The notes: generated by a model not told the origin, from the sequence alone. A stretch of 64,000 nucleotides of DNA from Adhaeribacter arboris (GCF_003023845.1 NZ_PYFT01000001.1:2108001-2172000), one strand, 5' to 3'; positions 9,529 through 18,682 are shown, counted from the stretch's first letter. Translations and numbers: made by a program.

Positions 9529-10461
9529 TTAATACCCTCTCGCTAAATCTACTTGAAATAAAATTTCTTCTTCTTTTAAAAAACGGGCAAGATTAACCAG
9601 CACTTGTTTAACCTTTCCTTCTTCTTCGCCGCGGTAGCCACCTCCCGTATGTTGGGTAAGCAGGACATTTTTCATTTCCCACAAAGGATTACTTTCCGGT
9701 AAGGGTTCTTGCTCTGTAACATCTAATACAGCCCCGATTAATTTACCTGATTGCAAAACCGCAATTAAAGCGGACTCATCAGTGGTAGTGCCCCGTCCTA
9801 CACTGGCGTACAAACTGCCCGTTTTCATAGCTTGTAAAAAGGTTTGCGAAACGTATTTATCTGCGCCACCCGGTAAAGTATTTATTACAACGTCCGTTTC
9901 TGGTAAAACTTCCAGTAAAGCTTCAAAAGAATGAATATCGGCAACCGAATTTTGCCGAGCAGTCAATTTTATCTGGCAGCCGAAACCCAATAACATTTGC
10001 TTACAAGTTTGTCCAATAGTGCCGGCCCCCAAAATAACCACTTTCTTATTACCTAATAAATCCAGATGAGGCCGAACGTGGCTGCCTTGCCATTCTTTCT
10101 GTTCTTGGAGTTTTACTAATTCCGGAATGCCGCGGTAAAAAGCCAATATACCTCCTACCATAGTTTCGGCGCAGGGGCGAGCAAAGAAATCACCCATATT
10201 CGCCACCGAAGCGTTTAACTTTACCGATTGGTATTGTTCAAACCCGGCCGAGTCTAACTGCCAAAAAAGTAATTTGGGCAATGTTGCCTCGAACCAAGAT
10301 ACGGGTGGGTTCCCCATTATTATTTCAGCTGACTGAAAGGCATTTAAAATCTCAATCTCAGGTAATTCATTTCTAAAAACAGGAGTTATAGTAGGCGGTA
10401 ATTCTTGTCGTAAATAACTTCGATTTGCTTCATTTAAAGAAGTATATACAAATAGCTTCAT
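9529..10461 (-). CDS. D-isomer-specific 2-hydroxyacid dehydrogenase
   Basis: 310-residue NAD(P)-dependent oxidoreductase interconverting a 2-oxoacid and a D-2-hydroxyacid, in the glyoxylate/hydroxypyruvate reductase-like group. The Rossmann motif is VILGAGTIGQ. The catalytic triad is visible: R223 in VGRGTT, E252 in TEQEP and H271 in TQHTGG. The N-terminal catalytic half is short but complete. Oddly, the C-terminal helix following H271 carries a GGYRGEEEGK sequence. It stands alone on the minus strand, with about 320 gene-free bases upstream and the terminator region of the neighbouring operon downstream. The physiological substrate cannot be assigned. Confidence 0.88.
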   Translation of the reverse strand: MKLFVYTSLNEANRSYLRQELPPTITPVFRNELPEIEILNAFQSAEIIMGNPPVSWFEATLPKLLFWQLDSAGFEQYQSVKLNASVANMGDFFARPCAETMVGGILAFYRGIPELVKLQEQKEWQGSHVRPHLDLLGNKKVVILGAGTIGQTCKQMLLGFGCQIKLTARQNSVADIHSFEALLEVLPETDVVINTLPGGADKYVSQTFLQAMKTGSLYASVGRGTTTDESALIAVLQSGKLIGAVLDVTEQEPLPESNPLWEMKNVLLTQHTGGGYRGEEEGKVKQVLVNLARFLKEEEILFQVDLARGY

Positions 10462-10780
10462 TTCTTTCTGTTAAAATATATATTGGTCGTGTTTCCTTAA
10501 GTCTAATAATTACTTAATACCAGCAAAGAAGAACGTACTACTGCTTTTATCCCGCAAGTATAAAAGTTATCAGCCATTATTATAACAGAAGAAATGAATT
10601 ATCTTTCATAAATTTTAAAAACCCACCAACCGAAATGAAGAGACTTGATGTTAAAGCTATTAATACGACATAATAACAGTTTAGAACATGGATGCTTAAT
10701 AACAAAATATAACAGCAGAATACAGGAATTTATAATGGACATAGCCCTAATCTGCTACTAATTAAAATTATTACAACTAC
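10462..10780. other. Intergenic region, nothing recognised
   Basis: 319 bases, AT-rich, between two minus-strand genes. A TATATTTT on the minus strand close to the dehydrogenase start resembles a -7 box with one mismatch. No hairpin or open frame of note. Confidence 0.3.
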
Positions 10781-11896
10781 CTACCTCACTTTTTGTAGTA
10801 CCAGTTGTAAAGAATCTCTTCCCATGTAGCCGGCAATAGAAATTTCTTTACCGGAATCAAAGCGGGTAATAATCGCTTGTAAGGTATCGGTTTTGCCGCG
10901 GGGCATGTAGTCGCCAACGGGGTCACTTGCAAAGTTAAAGATACTTTTAAAAGTTTTTCGCTGAGAATCATAATCGTAATGGCCAAAGAGCCGGCGTTTG
11001 TGGCTATTAAACTGCAAAATGCAAGCGTTACCATCGTCGAAATATACCCGGTTAAGGATGGAATCTTGCGCCAGTACTTTTAAAGACGTTGGCTGATGGT
11101 TGATTTGCAAACTTTTTACATCGTAGACGCCGTATAATTCCGATTCGTGGGCAGCTTGGCTTCTCCAATAAAACAAATAAATGTACCCAAAGGCTAACAC
11201 CATTACGCACAGGCGAATAGCATTTTTTAGTTTACTGCCTCCTAAATGAATAGTGGGTAAAGATTCCTGGGCACTTAAGAAAAACAAAACCAACCGGTGG
11301 TATTCTGAAAGAAGTAAATACATCAACCCTAAACTCAGGACGAGAGATTGGTACAGAGGCCCAATGCCTAAGCGGTAAAAATAATTGATACATACAATGT
11401 TGATCATTACCGGCAACAGCACCATTATACCTAGCAAGCGGGTTCGCCGGAATAGCAGCAGGAAAGAACCTATAATTTGAGCACTCGCTACAATCATCCC
11501 GAATGTGTGCGAGTAGCCATAAAAATGCCACATTAGCCAGGAGGGCACTTGCTCACCCGTTGGAATATCAGCAATAGACAAAGGCACCGGCCGGAACTGC
11601 AAGCCGAACACTTTTTTCCACCCAAAACTAACAATATCAAAAGCCAGACAGTAACTAATAACTCCTCGCCAAAAGGCCAATATCCGCGGCGATCTTTCGG
11701 GTTGCTGTTTCTCGCTACGCTGCCAGAAAAATACGTACCCTAAAGGTAACACCAAAGGCAGAAGAGTTACCAGGTAAATAATTCTTTCGGCAGGACGCAA
11801 TAAATTGAGGGTTACCATCATAATAACCGCCGAAATAGAGGCTCCGGCAATTAACAAGGTTACTATTTTGTGCGGAATGGAATAAGACAGTTTCAT
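10781..11896 (-). CDS. DoxX-like integral membrane protein with a soluble C-terminal domain
   Basis: 371 residues. About six to seven membrane segments occupy residues 10-240. The arrangement (FWRGVISYCLAFDIVSFGWKKVFG, then a stretch near PSWLMWHFYGYS and a GS-rich helix) resembles DoxX-type small membrane proteins. The last ~115 residues form a soluble region (LYGVYDVKSLQIN to the C-terminus) that looks like a small beta domain and is common beside such proteins in Bacteroidetes. No catalytic residues are recognised. It is divergent from two further DoxX-like genes, with 99 bases between the starts. The role is unknown; the DoxX assignment is moderate. Confidence 0.55.
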   Translation of the reverse strand: MKLSYSIPHKIVTLLIAGASISAVIMMVTLNLLRPAERIIYLVTLLPLVLPLGYVFFWQRSEKQQPERSPRILAFWRGVISYCLAFDIVSFGWKKVFGLQFRPVPLSIADIPTGEQVPSWLMWHFYGYSHTFGMIVASAQIIGSFLLLFRRTRLLGIMVLLPVMINIVCINYFYRLGIGPLYQSLVLSLGLMYLLLSEYHRLVLFFLSAQESLPTIHLGGSKLKNAIRLCVMVLAFGYIYLFYWRSQAAHESELYGVYDVKSLQINHQPTSLKVLAQDSILNRVYFDDGNACILQFNSHKRRLFGHYDYDSQRKTFKSIFNFASDPVGDYMPRGKTDTLQAIITRFDSGKEISIAGYMGRDSLQLVLQKVR

Positions 11897-11995
11897 GGTA
11901 GCGAGGGTTTAGAAGTTTATTTTCTAGAAGATGTACCCTCCCGGTAAAATCCATAAAACCAGTTTAAACCAATTAAATAATTGTAATAAAAAATT

Positions 11996-12355
11996 ATGAA
12001 AAATCTATCTCTTTACTTAATGGTGTTGTTGTACGTAGGAGCAGGCATTGTCCATTTCCTTCGACCAAAGATGTACCTGACCATAATGCCTCCTTGGTTG
12101 CCTTTTCCCCGATTTTTGATTCTTATGAGCGGCATCTGTGAAGTAGTATTTGGTTTATTATTAATTCCGGCTCAAACCCGCCCCTTAGGCGCTTGGCTGA
12201 TTATTGCCTTATTGATTGCCGTGTTTCCAGCCAATGTTCAAATGACCTTGCAGTATACTGAACTTCATCGCGCTGGTTGGCAGCTGACCTGGTTGCGTTT
12301 ACCCCTGCAAGCCGTACTCATCTGGTGGGCATATTCATTTACCAGTTATCATTAA
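11996..12355 (+). CDS. DoxX-family small membrane protein
   Basis: 119 residues, four predicted membrane helices. The N-terminal LMVLLYVGAGIVHFLRP and the following MPPWLPFPRFLILMSGICEVVFGLLL are typical of DoxX/YkgB-like proteins (GxxHF and SGxxExxxGxxL motifs). These small proteins are usually linked to redox or quinone-related functions, but their activity is poorly known. It starts 99 bases from the divergent larger DoxX-like gene and is followed 184 bases later by another DoxX gene in the same direction. Confidence 0.75.
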   Translation: MKNLSLYLMVLLYVGAGIVHFLRPKMYLTIMPPWLPFPRFLILMSGICEVVFGLLLIPAQTRPLGAWLIIALLIAVFPANVQMTLQYTELHRAGWQLTWLRLPLQAVLIWWAYSFTSYH

Positions 12356-12539
12356 TAATTATTTATCCACTCATCAACCCTAATTTATAATGGATAAATA
12401 GTAAGTTGTAACTAAAAAATGGTAAATAGCAGCTGATTTAACCTTATTGAGGATGAATACGTTATTGTTTATAAATTTAATAATTGCATTGCTCGAATAC
12501 TGAACTAATACCTTAACCTTTAAACAAAAAGATAAAGTT

Positions 12540-12944
12540 ATGGAATCAATTTTAGGAAAGTACGCTCCCTATTTTTACGCGCTGCTACGAATTGTAGCGG
12601 GGCTAATGTTTGCAATGCACGGTAGCCAGAAGTTACTGGGAATACCCGGTGACCAACCCGGCATGCCAATAGCTTCTATGATGGGTTTTGCGGGAATAGT
12701 GGAATTAGTTGGCGGCTTACTAATTGCTTTTGGATTATTCACCAGTATTGCCGCCTTTATTGCCAGTGGTGAAATGGCCGTAGCTTTTTTTATGGCTCAC
12801 TTTCCGAAGGGACCATTACCTATTCTGAACCAAGGCGAGTTAGCTGTTCTGTACTGCTTTTTATTTTTATACATTGCCGCACACGGGGCCGGCATTTGGA
12901 GTATCGACGCTATTAGAAAGCCTAGAACGGCCGTAACGTATTAA
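12540..12944 (+). CDS. DoxX-family protein
   Basis: 134 residues with four membrane helices. LLRIVAGLMFAMHGSQKLLG is the classic first helix of DoxX, including the HGxQK motif, followed by GFAGIVELVGGLLIAFG and a third helix with MAVAFFMAHFP. Family members are inner-membrane proteins sometimes associated with sulfur or thiol redox stress. The length is normal. A strong 16-bp hairpin after the stop is shared with the convergent BLUF gene. Confidence 0.88.
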   Translation: MESILGKYAPYFYALLRIVAGLMFAMHGSQKLLGIPGDQPGMPIASMMGFAGIVELVGGLLIAFGLFTSIAAFIASGEMAVAFFMAHFPKGPLPILNQGELAVLYCFLFLYIAAHGAGIWSIDAIRKPRTAVTY

Positions 12945-12983
12945 TCTATCTTATATTATTTAAATTAAGTTAGTGTCCGTATC

Positions 12984-13026
12984 TAGACCTGGAATTAAAT
13001 GGGTATGCCGTTTAATTCCAGGTCTA
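12984..13026. terminator. Bidirectional hairpin between convergent DoxX and BLUF genes
   Basis: 12984-12999 is the exact reverse complement of 13011-13026 (16 bp, 11-base loop). It lies between two converging genes, 40 bases after each stop, and is well placed to end both transcripts. Confidence 0.7.
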
Positions 13027-13065
13027 TTATATAGTCCTAATTTCGGTTATTTTGCAATTAGTGAG

Positions 13066-13494
13066 TTAAAAACGGGCAATATTCGTTTGGTAGAAAGTTC
13101 TTAAGATAATCAGCACATTATGATCCTGTTGCCCGGAAGGTTGCTTCAGGAGAGTTTTGTTGTTTACATTTTGATAACCCGCCAGTTGGGCAAACTCCGG
13201 AGCCGATATCGTTCTAAATCCCATGGACCAATCCGGAAAGTTGCGCTGTTCTAATTGTCCTTCGCTTAATTTAATAATGCCCCGATGCCGGGAATCGCGT
13301 TCGATTTTTGTATATAGCGCTTTTACCGTTTGCTCCTCACCTTCTATTACCTGAACAATACTGCCTTCATGGTAAAGTAACATACCCGTTACATTTAAAG
13401 CTCGGTTATTGGCATTACTCACAACCAAAATCTCTTTCAACTCTTCATCGCTCATTAACTGAGCAGCCGTACTTAAATAAACAATGTAATACAT
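13066..13494 (-). CDS. BLUF-domain blue-light sensor protein
   Basis: 142-residue single-domain photoreceptor binding FAD. The key flavin-contact residues are in place: Y6 in IVYLS, N30 in NANNRALNVTG, Q48 in IVQVIEGE, with W89 and M91 in PDWSMGF. The Tyr/Gln pair is what rearranges hydrogen bonds to the flavin on blue-light absorption. The ~45-residue tail after the domain shows no output module, so signalling must go through a partner protein. No GGDEF/EAL or kinase gene adjoins it. A photolyase is encoded elsewhere in the window (59.2 kb), so the cell has at least two blue-light flavoproteins. Confidence 0.92.
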   Translation of the reverse strand: MYYIVYLSTAAQLMSDEELKEILVVSNANNRALNVTGMLLYHEGSIVQVIEGEEQTVKALYTKIERDSRHRGIIKLSEGQLEQRNFPDWSMGFRTISAPEFAQLAGYQNVNNKTLLKQPSGQQDHNVLIILRTFYQTNIARF

Positions 13495-13952
13495 GGCAGG
13501 GCTCCTGTCTTAAATGAAAATAAGATAGAATCAATGCCGATTAAAACGTTACTATTTAGAGAAAGTTCAGTAAAAAGAACAATTTGCTACTAACCCGCCA
13601 ATCAAGCTCTAAATATTCTAGCTTATAAAAGCGCGTATACCATTAAATAATCTCACGAAAGAATATTTTTCAACCTTTAATGTATGAGTCGATAAAAGTC
13701 ACTCAAATAAAACTTACTTACCTAATGGCTTTTTTTATTTGCTGAATGAAAGCGGATCACACATAAACAGTTGTATATTAAGTAGTCTTGTTAAAAGAGA
13801 TTATAAGCAAGAGTAAGCAGGATTCAAATTTAAGAAACTGTAAATGCAAATTTATTCTTGCCATATTATTTACTAATCAGTCTACTTTTAAAAAGAAATC
13901 ATGGTATCAAATACGTTAGGTTATTTAGAGCTAAATTTAGTACAGGTTAATA
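13495..13952. other. Intergenic region, nothing recognised
   Basis: 458 AT-rich bases between the BLUF gene start and the end of the permease gene, both on the minus strand. No open frame, clear hairpin or consensus promoter was found. Confidence 0.3.
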
Positions 13953-15365
13953 TCAGGCGTTGGTTTTTTCAATTTTCTTAACTTCTTGCCGTGTAAACCA
14001 CCAGTAGAGGGGTACCCCGGTTAACATCAGTACCAAACCAATTGCAGCTTCGCGGGGCCGGTTAAAGAAAGTATTCATTACCAGTAAGGCACAAAAAATA
14101 ATCATAATGGCGGGCACTACCGGGTAACCCCATACGCGATAAGGCCGGTGGGCATCCGGCATTTTTTTTCTTAAGATAAATACCCCCAAAGTAGTGGCGC
14201 CGTAATAAATAAAAACGGCAAAAATAATCATATCGGTTAATTGATCGAAGGAACCGGAAAGTACCAGTAAACAAGCCCAAAATCCCTGGTACCACAAGGA
14301 ATTAGCCGGTGTATTTACCTGATTTAACTCGGCAACCGGTTTAAAAAATAATCCTTCGCGGGCCATAGCAAAATACGTGCGGCAACTGGCTAAGATAGTA
14401 GCGTTGGTGCAACCCAGCGTGGTAACCAAAATTAAGCCAGAAATAAATACCGCACCTTTACTGCCCCAGAAACTTCGCACGGCCTCTACTGCCGCAATTT
14501 GATTACCCGATCGGTGAATTTGCTCCAGTTCCGGAACCGATAACACCGCCAAATAGGTGGCATTTACTAACAGGTAAATAGTAATAATAAGAAGTACCCC
14601 AATGGCAATTCCCCGGGGAATCATGCGATTCGCATCTTTAATTTCTCCTCCTACGTAGCCAATGGCTGCCCAACCCTGGTAAGCCCAGAAAGCCGACAAC
14701 ATAGCCGTAAAAATACTGCTCATCGTAATAGCTTTACCCGTCGTAGTACTTATCTGGAATGGCTGTACCAGTTGAGCCGAACTACTACTGATGCCAAAAA
14801 GAATAATGGTGAAAATACCCGTAAAAACCAGAATCAAAATACCCGTACTTACGTTCGCCCCGGTTTTAATACCCCGGGTATTCAGCCAGGTAAGTAACAG
14901 AATAAGTACAATAGCCAAACACTTCACATTAAAATCGGCGAAAGGGTAAAAGATTCCCCCAATGTTTACTTCGGCTAAACTAGGTAGTAAGGGTGGCAAA
15001 GCAATCAAACTGCTGAGCGATTGCGCAAAAACATACGCCAACGACGAAATAGAAGCCGTTTGAATAACGGTAAACAAGGACCAACCGAAAATAAAAGCAA
15101 AAAACCGGTTGTATATTTTTTTGTAATAAGAATACTCGCCCCCGGTATCGGCGAGTAAGCCGGCCACTTCGGCGTTACTTAAGGCTCCAAATAAGGTAAT
15201 AATACCACCTAATAGCCAACACAGCAAAATCCATCCCGAGGAATGTAATTCATCGGCCATAGGCGCCACTTTCTTGTAAACGCCCGACCCAATTATATTG
15301 CCGATGACGACTACAATTACTAACCGCAGGCCCAACGACCGCTGGAGTTGTTTGGTGGTACTCAT
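13953..15365 (-). CDS. APC-superfamily amino acid permease
   Basis: 470-residue inner-membrane transporter with about twelve helices. The first helix carries IGNIIGSGVYK, the substrate-carboxylate binding motif of the amino acid/polyamine/organocation superfamily. The conserved helix 6 region (FWAYQGWAAIGYVGGEIK) matches the LAT/heterodimeric-like subgroup. It probably imports amino acids by exchange or proton symport. It is the last gene of a minus-strand set with a dipeptidase, a PLP enzyme and RidA, which suggests it takes up or exchanges the amino acids those enzymes process. There are 111 bases between it and the dipeptidase gene. Confidence 0.9.
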   Translation of the reverse strand: MSTTKQLQRSLGLRLVIVVVIGNIIGSGVYKKVAPMADELHSSGWILLCWLLGGIITLFGALSNAEVAGLLADTGGEYSYYKKIYNRFFAFIFGWSLFTVIQTASISSLAYVFAQSLSSLIALPPLLPSLAEVNIGGIFYPFADFNVKCLAIVLILLLTWLNTRGIKTGANVSTGILILVFTGIFTIILFGISSSSAQLVQPFQISTTTGKAITMSSIFTAMLSAFWAYQGWAAIGYVGGEIKDANRMIPRGIAIGVLLIITIYLLVNATYLAVLSVPELEQIHRSGNQIAAVEAVRSFWGSKGAVFISGLILVTTLGCTNATILASCRTYFAMAREGLFFKPVAELNQVNTPANSLWYQGFWACLLVLSGSFDQLTDMIIFAVFIYYGATTLGVFILRKKMPDAHRPYRVWGYPVVPAIMIIFCALLVMNTFFNRPREAAIGLVLMLTGVPLYWWFTRQEVKKIEKTNA

Positions 15366-15476
15366 AAAATTTAAAAGGTATACTCCGGAAATATAAGGTA
15401 TTTCACCAGAAATATATACTCTCGAAAGAAGAAACTCCTAAATTTAAAGGGTGCATGAATCAAAAACATTAAGAAA

Positions 15477-16550
15477 CTAGCTCCAAGCATTCCTTAGGAA
15501 ACGTACCCAATTGCCCTGCATTACGTTCTGAATATCTTCTTCGGAGTAGCCCCGGTGAGATAATAAATCGGGGATCTTTTGTAAATCGGCAATGGTTTCT
15601 AAATCAAAAGGACTTTGTTCTTGGCCAAAAGCGCCATCTAAGTCGGAACCAATGCCGATGTGCCGGGTATTACCGGCCAATTGGCAAATATGATCTAAGT
15701 GATCGATTACGGTTTCCAGCGAACAATTCATTTCTTGAGGAGTAGATTCGCCCCGTTTCCAGTTGGGTACCAGCATCCAGGCATCGAAAGCCCCGCCAAT
15801 AACCGCTCCCCGTTTAATTAGTTCTTTTAATTGTTCATCGCTGAACTGCCGGTTGTGGTTTACCAAACTCCGGCAATTATTATGGCTGGCCCACACCGGC
15901 CCGTGAAAACAATCTAAGGCATCCCAGAAGGCATCATCGCATAAATGAGTAGCATCTAAAATAATGTTGAGTCGTTCCATTTCGCGCAGCAGTTCTTTGC
16001 CTTGAGAATTTAAATTACCCGTCGCATCAGTGCCGTTGGCGTATCGGCCCGGACCGTAGTGCGCCGGCCCAACGGCTCTTAATCCATTTTGCCAGGCTCT
16101 TTCCAGATGCCCAATGGTAACGAGTGAATCGGCGCCTTCCAAACTTAAAATATATCCGATGGGTAGATTTTCTGAGTTTGCTTCTGGGGCTGTCCAGCGT
16201 TGTAAATGATTTTCCAAAGAAGCTTTATCGGTAATAGCCGTCAACTCTCCCACTTCTTCCATGCTGCGGTACCAGGCTAATTGGCCCTGCGTTTGGGCCC
16301 AAGCTTGTTCCGGCGAATGCCAACCCGGTAAGGGATTACTTGGAGCAACGTATCGGGCAATTTGCGTAGCTACTACTAATCCCACATTCCCCCGTCGAAG
16401 TTCCGGAAACGCAACGATTCCTTTTCCCCGGTCCGGCAAATCCGTTTTATGCTTTTCGCGTTCGCGGAGGTTGTGAACGGGTTGACGTAAATCCCGGTTC
16501 CACTCCAGGGCATTCATGGCAAGGTCGAGGTGGGCATCTATAGTAAGCAT
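15477..16550 (-). CDS. Membrane dipeptidase (peptidase M19, renal dipeptidase family)
   Basis: 357-residue zinc-dependent dipeptidase with a TIM-barrel fold. The metal-binding HLD motif is in TIDAHLDLAM near the N-terminus, the bridging glutamate in ILSLEGAD, later histidines in ATHLCDD and ASHNNCR, and a conserved DLDG in IGSDLDGAFG. M19 enzymes hydrolyse dipeptides and tolerate a D-residue at the C-terminal position, which fits neighbours that handle D-amino acids. No signal peptide is seen, so it is probably cytoplasmic. A 406-base gap with a GC-rich island separates it from the upstream PLP-enzyme gene of the same strand. Confidence 0.9.
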   Translation of the reverse strand: MLTIDAHLDLAMNALEWNRDLRQPVHNLREREKHKTDLPDRGKGIVAFPELRRGNVGLVVATQIARYVAPSNPLPGWHSPEQAWAQTQGQLAWYRSMEEVGELTAITDKASLENHLQRWTAPEANSENLPIGYILSLEGADSLVTIGHLERAWQNGLRAVGPAHYGPGRYANGTDATGNLNSQGKELLREMERLNIILDATHLCDDAFWDALDCFHGPVWASHNNCRSLVNHNRQFSDEQLKELIKRGAVIGGAFDAWMLVPNWKRGESTPQEMNCSLETVIDHLDHICQLAGNTRHIGIGSDLDGAFGQEQSPFDLETIADLQKIPDLLSHRGYSEEDIQNVMQGNWVRFLRNAWS

Positions 16551-16956
16551 TTTAATATTTTTAATTTCTTCTGTTTTCTGGTATTACTTGAAGTCTTTTC
16601 AAGTCTCCATACTGCGGCGCTGATGCGGTTTGATCAGTAACCTGGTTGCCTCATGGCCGACGGGCCTCATTTGGCTCTTCCGGGCCGGTCTGAGCTTCCG
16701 TTCCTCGGAATGCTAAAGCACCGGAATCTTCGAAGGCCCTCCACCGCCAAACTGATGTCGTTTATTCTTGGCTCCGGTCTTTCGCTATAGATGGAATTTA
16801 ATTATACTAAAGTTTATCTACATATTTCAGAAATAACATGAGCGTAAGTTTATAGCTACTGTTTGTACCTAATTACTAACCGAAAGAGGAATTGTCTTAC
16901 CCAAGCGTAAGCTTAAAACGTATATCTTACAACTTAAAACATACAACTTACGAGGC
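16551..16956. repeat. GC-rich intergenic island, possible dispersed repeat
   Basis: 406 bases between two minus-strand genes that otherwise look like one operon. The part from about 16612 to 16790 is much richer in G and C than any other gene-free stretch here and contains short inverted repeats (GGCC flanking GACG near 16656; TTCCG/CGGAA near 16698; a 7-bp stem ACTTGAA/TTCAAGT at 16586-16604). On the minus strand, 16654-16761 is a stop-to-stop open frame of 36 codons, without a start codon, that translates to a charged, proline-rich peptide ending GPEEPNEARRP. No known family is recognised. It could be a decayed repeat element or gene fragment. Confidence 0.4.
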
Positions 16957-18078
16957 TCAGACAGTAATAAACCGGTTACGGGAAACTACGGCCCATTGGG
17001 TTTTAATGGTATTATCTTCGGCTACGTAGGCTTTATCGTAAAGGGCACACGTAGGGCATATATGGATGGGGATACCGTAAAAAACATCTCCTACCTGGTA
17101 CGTATTACCAAAGGTTACTTTCACAACCAAATGTTCTTCGCTTTGCGAAATGGGTTGCGCATCAGGGGCATTCAGAAATATTACGCGGGGTAAAGGACTT
17201 TCGGCGGCAATGGCTTTATGGCCTAAATCGAGACAAAGCGTTTCGGCATCCATTTTAGAAATAACACGGGTTGCTACTAAAGCCGCAAACTGAAAAGACT
17301 GCTCAGACAAAGTGGTGCTGTACCCATAATCCCAAAAGATAAAAGTACCAGGGCTACACTCCACTCCGGGTCGCTGAGCATGAAGGGGGAAAGTAGGCGA
17401 ACCACCCGCTACAATAATAGGTTTTACATAACCCTTAGCCATTATTTCGGCGGCCATAGCAGCTACCGGTTCAAAGGCGGCATCACAGGCAATTTTTCGT
17501 AAATTTATATCCGGGTCACGCAAATGGCCATCGTAGGCGTGTAAACCAATTGGTTGTATTCCGTTTAAGCGGTAACAAGTCTGGTATAGCTCCAAGGCTT
17601 CCGGACCAGGCACAATGCCCGTCCGGTTCATGCCTACGTTTAAATCTAAAAAAATAGGTAAGGTTAAATTTGCCGGGGCAAATAGAGCGGCAATGCTTTG
17701 TGCTACGGGTAAATTATCTACTAAACAGGAAAAAGTCGTATTCGGGTACTTTTGTACTAATTGCAATAATCGATTTATCTTAGGACCAACCGGTTGATAC
17801 GCTAAAAGCACGTCGGGCGCTCCCGCCTGAGCCAGCATTTCGGCCTCCGCAATGGTGGCACATTTAAATTTAGTAATACCGGCCTCCAACAAAAGATTGG
17901 TTACTTCGGCCATTTTGTGCGTTTTTACGTGCGGCCGCAACCATTCTAACCCCGATACCATAGAGGTAAGCAACTGAATATTTTGTTTTACTCGCTCCGG
18001 ATAAACAATCAGCGCCGGTGTATCAATGGTATCTATATTGGTGATCGTATACCAGGCAAGAGCATCGGTTTCAATCAT
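16957..18078 (-). CDS. PLP-dependent D-serine dehydratase / D-threonine aldolase-type enzyme
   Basis: 373 residues, alanine-racemase-like PLP barrel plus a C-terminal beta domain. The PLP lysine lies in RPHVKTHK (K52), the family signature. Near the C-terminus HICPT gives H339 and C341. A His-x-Cys zinc pair is, as I recall, the arrangement of eukaryotic-type D-serine dehydratases, while D-threonine aldolases use His-x-Asp; this favours a dehydratase but does not prove it. A dehydratase would produce 2-aminoacrylate, the very substrate of RidA, which is encoded 123 bases upstream in the same direction. The start ATG gives a normal family length. Confidence 0.8.
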   Translation of the reverse strand: MIETDALAWYTITNIDTIDTPALIVYPERVKQNIQLLTSMVSGLEWLRPHVKTHKMAEVTNLLLEAGITKFKCATIAEAEMLAQAGAPDVLLAYQPVGPKINRLLQLVQKYPNTTFSCLVDNLPVAQSIAALFAPANLTLPIFLDLNVGMNRTGIVPGPEALELYQTCYRLNGIQPIGLHAYDGHLRDPDINLRKIACDAAFEPVAAMAAEIMAKGYVKPIIVAGGSPTFPLHAQRPGVECSPGTFIFWDYGYSTTLSEQSFQFAALVATRVISKMDAETLCLDLGHKAIAAESPLPRVIFLNAPDAQPISQSEEHLVVKVTFGNTYQVGDVFYGIPIHICPTCALYDKAYVAEDNTIKTQWAVVSRNRFITV

Positions 18079-18201
18079 ACTTTGTACCTACTAGTTGTTA
18101 GTTATTTGTTGCTGGTTGTTTGTAAATAAGATAGGCTGTTTTTGATTTTATCTTTTAAGGGGAGAAATCAACTTAAATGAGTTAGGATATAAATTTATTC
18201 A

Positions 18202-18663
18202 TTATATCAGCTCAAACAAAGCTTCGATTTCTACCGGAATATTATCGGGCAGCGAACCCATACCTACGGCGCTTCTTACGCCAATGCCGTTTTCTTCTCC
18301 CCAAATCTGAGCAAATAATTCGCTGCAGCCATTAATGATAAAGGGATGCTTTTCAAAAGTTGGTACACAATTTACCATACCAAATACTTTAATCACTCTT
18401 TTTACGCGGTTTAAGCTGCCTAAATTAGCTTTTAAGGTGGCTAAAATGGCTAACCCTACTTGGCGGGCCGCTATTTTGCCGTCTTCGGGTGTCATATCCT
18501 GGCCAATACGGCCAATGATAAGGGAGCCGTCGGATTTTACGGTGCCGTGCCCTGATACGTAACAATATTTGCCATCTAACAATAAGGGTTTGTAAACTCC
18601 CAAAGGTGTAGGAGCAGGCGGTAACTCTAAACCTAATTTTTCAAAGTGCGCTTCTGGTGTCAT
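18202..18663 (-). CDS. RidA-family enamine/imine deaminase
   Basis: 153-residue YjgF/YER057c/UK114 family protein. Such proteins hydrolyse reactive enamine/imine intermediates, chiefly 2-aminoacrylate, to ketoacids. The conserved C-terminal block GVRSAVGMGSLPDNIPVEIEA contains the arginine that binds the substrate carboxylate. The protein is some 25 residues longer than E. coli RidA, with an N-terminal extension (KLGLELPPAPTPLG) seen in a subgroup. It is the first gene of the minus-strand set leading to the PLP enzyme, dipeptidase and permease. Downstream enzymes that generate aminoacrylate would explain its place. Confidence 0.88.
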   Translation of the reverse strand: MTPEAHFEKLGLELPPAPTPLGVYKPLLLDGKYCYVSGHGTVKSDGSLIIGRIGQDMTPEDGKIAARQVGLAILATLKANLGSLNRVKRVIKVFGMVNCVPTFEKHPFIINGCSELFAQIWGEENGIGVRSAVGMGSLPDNIPVEIEALFELI

Positions 18664-18682
18664 AGCCGGAATGTTGTTTTTG

